Assembly (NCBI GenBank): GCA_003545705.1
Contig: QVLQ01000008.1
Location: 186,001 to 250,000 of the forward strand
DNA from: Acidomyces sp. 'richmondensis'
Lineage: Eukaryota; Ascomycota; Dothideomycetes; Mycosphaerellales; Teratosphaeriaceae
Direction of reading: 5' to 3'
DNA length: 64,000 nt
The notes beneath the pieces were generated by a model, which saw nothing but the letters and a program-made list of their open reading frames with translations, had not been told where the DNA came from and did no database searches. Both the position numbers and the translations under genes were made by a program. Of this stretch, positions 60,360 through 64,000 are shown piece after piece. Within the stretch, counting starts at the first letter, position 1, and every line of letters begins with the position of its first letter.

Positions 60360-61915
60360 ATGCCAGCTCTTGACTCTCCAGCTGTCATTGTTGCCAGATT
60401 CCTGAAAGCGAACCTTTACAATGAAGTCTGTTCCTATCCCTAGCCGTACCGTTCACATACTGTCAGGCGTTTGCTGAAACAGGTGTATAGTCGTATGATG
60501 CTTTCATCGCCGAGGCAGGCCTCTCCCCAGATGCGGGCGTATGCTCAAAAGGGGACCTGACGCTAGAGACGTTGTTGGAGGAGAAGAAGTGTTTTGATCT
60601 AAGCGTAATGTTTGAGAAATTAGGGGTTGAAGAATGTGGAGACAATGAAAGAAGGTGGATGAGACCTGGTTTGTTTAACAGATGTAAATTATGAGAATGT
60701 TATGGTTTCTAATGATTCCATATTGCAGCCCCCGAGTTGCCAATAGAGGTCAAGACACTGCCAACCTCGTCGAACATTCTTAGCACCGTGATCGAAAAGA
60801 CGGACACGGACTGCGAAACTGCCAGCTCCACACTGCTCGTCTCGACAGCGGACCGACGACTCCATCTTCTGGACGTGAATACTCGAGCTTTAAAAAACTC
60901 TCTGTATGCTCTACATGATTCACCGATTCTATCTTTCGCGATGCTTAAAACGAGTTATTTGATTACGTGCTCTATGTCCGGACGGCTGCTCATCAGTGAC
61001 CTGAATGGAAAGACGATTGAAAGTCGACGAGATCATTCAAAGTACGTTGTAAAGGTAGTGATCCACCAAGACGATAGCCAGCTATTTCTTGCTACCGCCG
61101 GGTGGGACTGCAAAATCATCCTGTACATGTTTGCGGTGGCAAATGAACGTCTTAGTGTGGGAGAGCCGGTTGCTACAATATCTTTGCCGACGAAACCAGA
61201 GTCTATCCTCTTCGTTCGACATCCTGAAAGTGGACAGCCGATCTTGCTTGTCAGTCGGACGGATTCCAGCTTTCTCTTCTACTATACCGTGGGTGCCTCA
61301 CCTCGCCTCCTCGGCAAGCAAAACCTGGCGCCTCACTCGAATTCCTGGGTTGCGTTTACACCTTCTGCGCTTGCTCTTTGCCCAACCGATCCAAACTTGT
61401 TGGCGGTTGGAACATCAACAGTACCGCACATGAAATTACTGATCGTGCGGCTGCTTATACCGCCATACGAACATGACGAGTCTGAGACAATGTGCAGCAC
61501 AGCACTAGAGCAGCGTACGTCACTATTGCTTGATTCCGCTACCCATGAAACGCAAGCATCACAAGCTCGCGCCGCCATGACCATCAGTGACCGCGAAGCC
61601 GCAGCAATTCAGATCCACTGTAGTACCTTAGCCCCTCAAACCGCTTACTCCACCCCGGCCGTAGCTTGGAGGCCGGATGGGAGTGGTGTATGGGTGAATG
61701 GCGATGACGGCGTGGTGAGAGGGATTGAAGCCGTGACAGGGAAGGTAATCAGTACTTTGAAGGGTCATGAAGCAGGGAGCAAAGTCAGGTGCTTGTGGGC
61801 AGGTCAGATTGACGAAGGGAGGCGGGACAATGGTGGCAGAGCACGAAGGGAGATTCTGGTCAGTGGCGGTTTTGATCAAAAGTTATTAATATGGGAAACG
61901 GCAGACATCTCGTAA
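60360..61915 (+). CDS. LisH-domain WD40-repeat protein
   Basis: Exons 60360-60425, 60491-60668 and 60729-61915 join to 476 residues; introns are 65 and 60 nt. The first exon (MPALDSPAVIVARFLKANLY) and the start of the second (SYDAFIAEAGLSPDAG) form a LisH dimerisation motif; a helical segment follows (LTLETLLEEKKCFDLSVMFE). The rest is a WD40 propeller with weak repeats: STLLVSTADRRLHLLDVNTR, LITCSMSGRLLISDLNGKTI, FLATAGWDCKIILYMFA, GVWVNGDDGVVRGIEAVTGK and ILVSGGFDQKLLIWETAD. LisH-WD40 proteins act as scaffolds, for example in ubiquitin ligase, dynein or chromatin complexes; the partner here is unknown. The first intron ends at GTATAG (60490), which skips an in-frame TAG. The long frame by itself begins with a TTG at 60737 and would miss the LisH part. 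Confidence 0.85.
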
Positions 61916-64000
61916 GATCAATGTATACAGTGTAGGACCTTACCTACTTGAAAAACTATGCATAAAGTGTCTATCGGCTGACCTGAAGTGGTGAGAATAG
62001 ATTAGAGATGGGCTCGGACTCTTCTTTAATGTGGATGATTATTCAAAGATTGGAAAGCCCTTATGTTGCTCCAGAAGACACCAAGCTCGGCCGACCCAGC
62101 AACACCATCGTGGCGGGAAAAACACTGTCAAGAATCACCCGCACTAATCTTACATCCATGAGATAGTGACTGAGAGTGTTTCGAAGAGAAGTATCAGCAG
62201 TTCACAGCCTAGGCTGCATTCTCCAATTTGCGATTTATTGGATCATCACTATCGCAGAACCATAAGCAAATCCGGATGGTTCCTACAAACCTCCCTTTCC
62301 GAACATGGATCAATGAGCTAATCTGAGGTCCTTCTAGCGAGTGCGCGTGAGACGAAATCGATCACCAACTTTCGGGCATCTATGGGAGTCAACGCTGCGA
62401 AAGCTGCCTCCAATCCATCGTATTTGCCGGCATCCGTGGTGCCTTTTGCCTAGGGTTCGGTGTACAATTTGATAGCGGAAGACATCGGCCCGATGGTCGC
62501 CGTCTTTTCAGGATTTGCATCTTCTGCCAGTTGAGTCACGAGTTTCTTAACTGAGAGACTTCGCCCTTCGTGTCTCGTAGAATACTGGGCGGATAGACCA
62601 GATGAAAGCCAAGCCATCATTTCCCAATTTTCTTCCAGTCCTTTGAGAAGACGTTCGATGCGAAGCAAGTGTATCAGTAAACCTGCGCGTCAAATGGCCT
62701 CATAGGTACAATTTGATGCTTTGAAATGCCTAGTTGACGTCTCAGAGCCAGAAGACTGCACGCATCAAAGCGGGTTCTTGAGCAGTGGAATGCTTAAATT
62801 TTATGAGCTCATATTGGCTTCTCATTTCAACATGGCTAAGCCGCAACTCAATACCGCGGACCAGAGCCAAACGAGATATTGGCACAGTTCTTTTTCATCT
62901 ACACTAGTGTTGTAAGGAGAAGGGGTCCACAACTTTGTGGTCTGGTATTTAGAAAGTTCCCCGGCGCCGAGATGCTGACCGGGTGGCTAGGAGCAAATCT
63001 AAAAATAAACCACCATGTCCGCATCCGCATCCATGAATCGATCGTGTTGGAATATTTCTACCTTCTGCAATACATACGACCCAAAGTCTCTCAAGAATTT
63101 ACCAATATTTGTTCATATATAATCGGGGTTATCGATATAACCCACCCCTGGACTCCTGAGAAGGAAGGGGGAGGCGGGGAACAGGATCGGTTCTGAAGTA
63201 TTTCTGGTGATTAGATAGAACAATCATCAGCTCTCCATTTTTTACATACCAGGGGTTTCACGCCAGTGGATCTTGATACTGTGGACCCGGTCCACTAATG
63301 CCGAGCATGCACCCTGTTCGAGTCGGGTATTCCCTAAAATAGCGAAGGCAAGAAGACTGTTGCTTACTCTGACGACTGTCAACCAACCAATTGACGAAAC
63401 CAAATTGTGTTGCTACTGGCGGAGCTGGAACTGAATGCTGCAAGGGGGGCATGCTACTGAGCTTTGTTGGCCTTGGGTTCTAGGATAGAACGTGGCGGTG
63501 TGGCGGTAGCGGACTGAACCTAGTCCAAGTAAGTGAGAGCGAAGTGTTGACACGAGGCCAAGAAAGGTAAGGTAAATTGCAGGATCCGGACGTTGTTGGA
63601 TCACGGAAGGCATTTTTTTCAGCAGTCTAATCTGACATGGCTGTAGCTGCTGCATCTATCTGTCAGATAATCTCGTGCTTCAACGGCCGGTGAATCGGGC
63701 TTTTGACAGACACTCACGTCGTTTGTATTAATCGATGGTGCAAAGAAGTTTTGACACGCATGATCGATCTCTCCAGACGCCGCGAACGATCAATATATAG
63801 ATCAAAACATCGGAGGTATTAATCTGATGCAATGAGTCGTAAATCCCACTTCGGCGACGAGAGGCTTTGCGGTTTTACAAAAGCGTCGGCGGGATCCGCT
63901 TTGACAGTAGAGTGTGGCGCTCATCGATCTCCTTTTCCATTCTGGGCCGGCGTAATTGTGCGATGGCGCATCCCAATTCTGGCTCTTGCAGTCTAGGGCA
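61916..64000. other. Intergenic region at the right end of the window
   Basis: About 2.1 kb. Apart from the decayed gene at 62318-62800, the frames are short and without motifs. A 54-codon plus-strand frame from an ATG at 63832 to a TAG at 63994-63996 has no recognisable feature. A GTTCGAGTC sequence near 63317 resembles a tRNA B-box, but no matching A-box or stem is seen. Confidence 0.45.
62318..62800 (-). pseudogene. Decayed gene of unknown family with three in-frame stops
   Basis: One frame reads protein-like over 160 codons but is broken by TGA at 62767-62765, TGA at 62692-62690 and TAG at 62452-62450 before a final TAG at 62320-62318. Segments: SSGSETSTRHFKASNCTYEA, RAGLLIHLLRIERLLKGLEE, NWEMMAWLSSGLSAQY, VKKLVTQLAEDANPEKTATI, GPMSSAIKLYTEP, and LEAAFAALTPIDARKLVIDF. 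Each stop is one C-to-T change from CGA or CAG. I do not recognise the family; the helical, Leu-rich text resembles C-terminal regions of fungal regulatory proteins, but this is only an impression. Confidence 0.5.

Noticed and set aside
63300..63335. tRNA B-box-like GTTCGAGTC
   Set aside because: No A-box upstream and no cloverleaf could be drawn on either strand.
1..64000. CRISPR array, bacterial operon features, riboswitches, secondary-metabolite cluster
   Set aside because: The window is fungal nuclear DNA; no regularly spaced direct repeats were seen, and the single P450, SDR and MDR genes are far apart without a backbone synthase.

Overview
The window is nuclear DNA of a filamentous ascomycete (Pezizomycotina). 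It has many short spliceosomal introns (about 48-68 nt, mostly GT(A/G)AGT-like donors with CTAAC/CTGAC branch sites), loosely spaced monocistronic genes on both strands, a HET-domain locus, a fungal P450, a GPR1/FUN34/YaaH acetate transporter and a fungal-only acidic/proline-rich protein. I do not assign a class or species. All gene models were read by eye; exon joins are given in window coordinates.

Layout. 0-5 kb is a compact conserved block: end of a Lys/Arg-rich protein, histone N-acetyltransferase Nat4, a four-exon LYR protein, mitochondrial tyrosyl-tRNA synthetase and a zinc-free quinone-oxidoreductase-like MDR. 5-20 kb is sparse: a BCS1-like AAA ATPase, a classical SDR, an acetate transporter, a small spliced hypothetical gene and fumarylacetoacetase. 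20-27.6 kb holds an MPDU1-type PQ-loop protein, a decayed HET gene and a large acidic/proline-rich protein with a 4.5 kb gene-poor, microsatellite-rich region upstream. 32-39 kb has the mitochondrial ribosomal protein uS8m with a repeat-bearing insertion, a Pro/Gln-rich protein, a decayed gene next to a 635-bp hAT-like non-autonomous element, and a four-helix membrane protein. 39-50 kb is dense again: exportin-T, aldehyde dehydrogenase (with a 10-nt micro-exon), mitochondrial aspartyl-tRNA synthetase and a WD40 protein. 50-53 kb is AT-rich and probably decayed. 53-62 kb carries a P450, splicing factor Prp17, mitochondrial elongation factor G, a candidate small gene and a LisH-WD40 protein. The last 2 kb holds another decayed gene.

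How the genes relate. I see no operon-like or biosynthetic cluster. Several genes serve mitochondrial protein synthesis or its support (TyrRS, AspRS, EF-G, uS8m, LYR protein), and exportin-T handles nuclear tRNA export, but they are interspersed with unrelated genes. Short head-to-head promoters separate AspRS from the WD40 gene and Prp17 from mtEF-G. At least three minus-strand relics carry internal TGA/TAG stops of the kind C-to-T changes create, consistent with repeat-induced point mutation or ordinary decay.

I did not find a clearly new biological system. The items most worth a second look are the 10-nt micro-exon, the hAT-like element, the uS8m repeat insertion, the long out-of-frame ORF running into exportin-T, and the small spliced genes.
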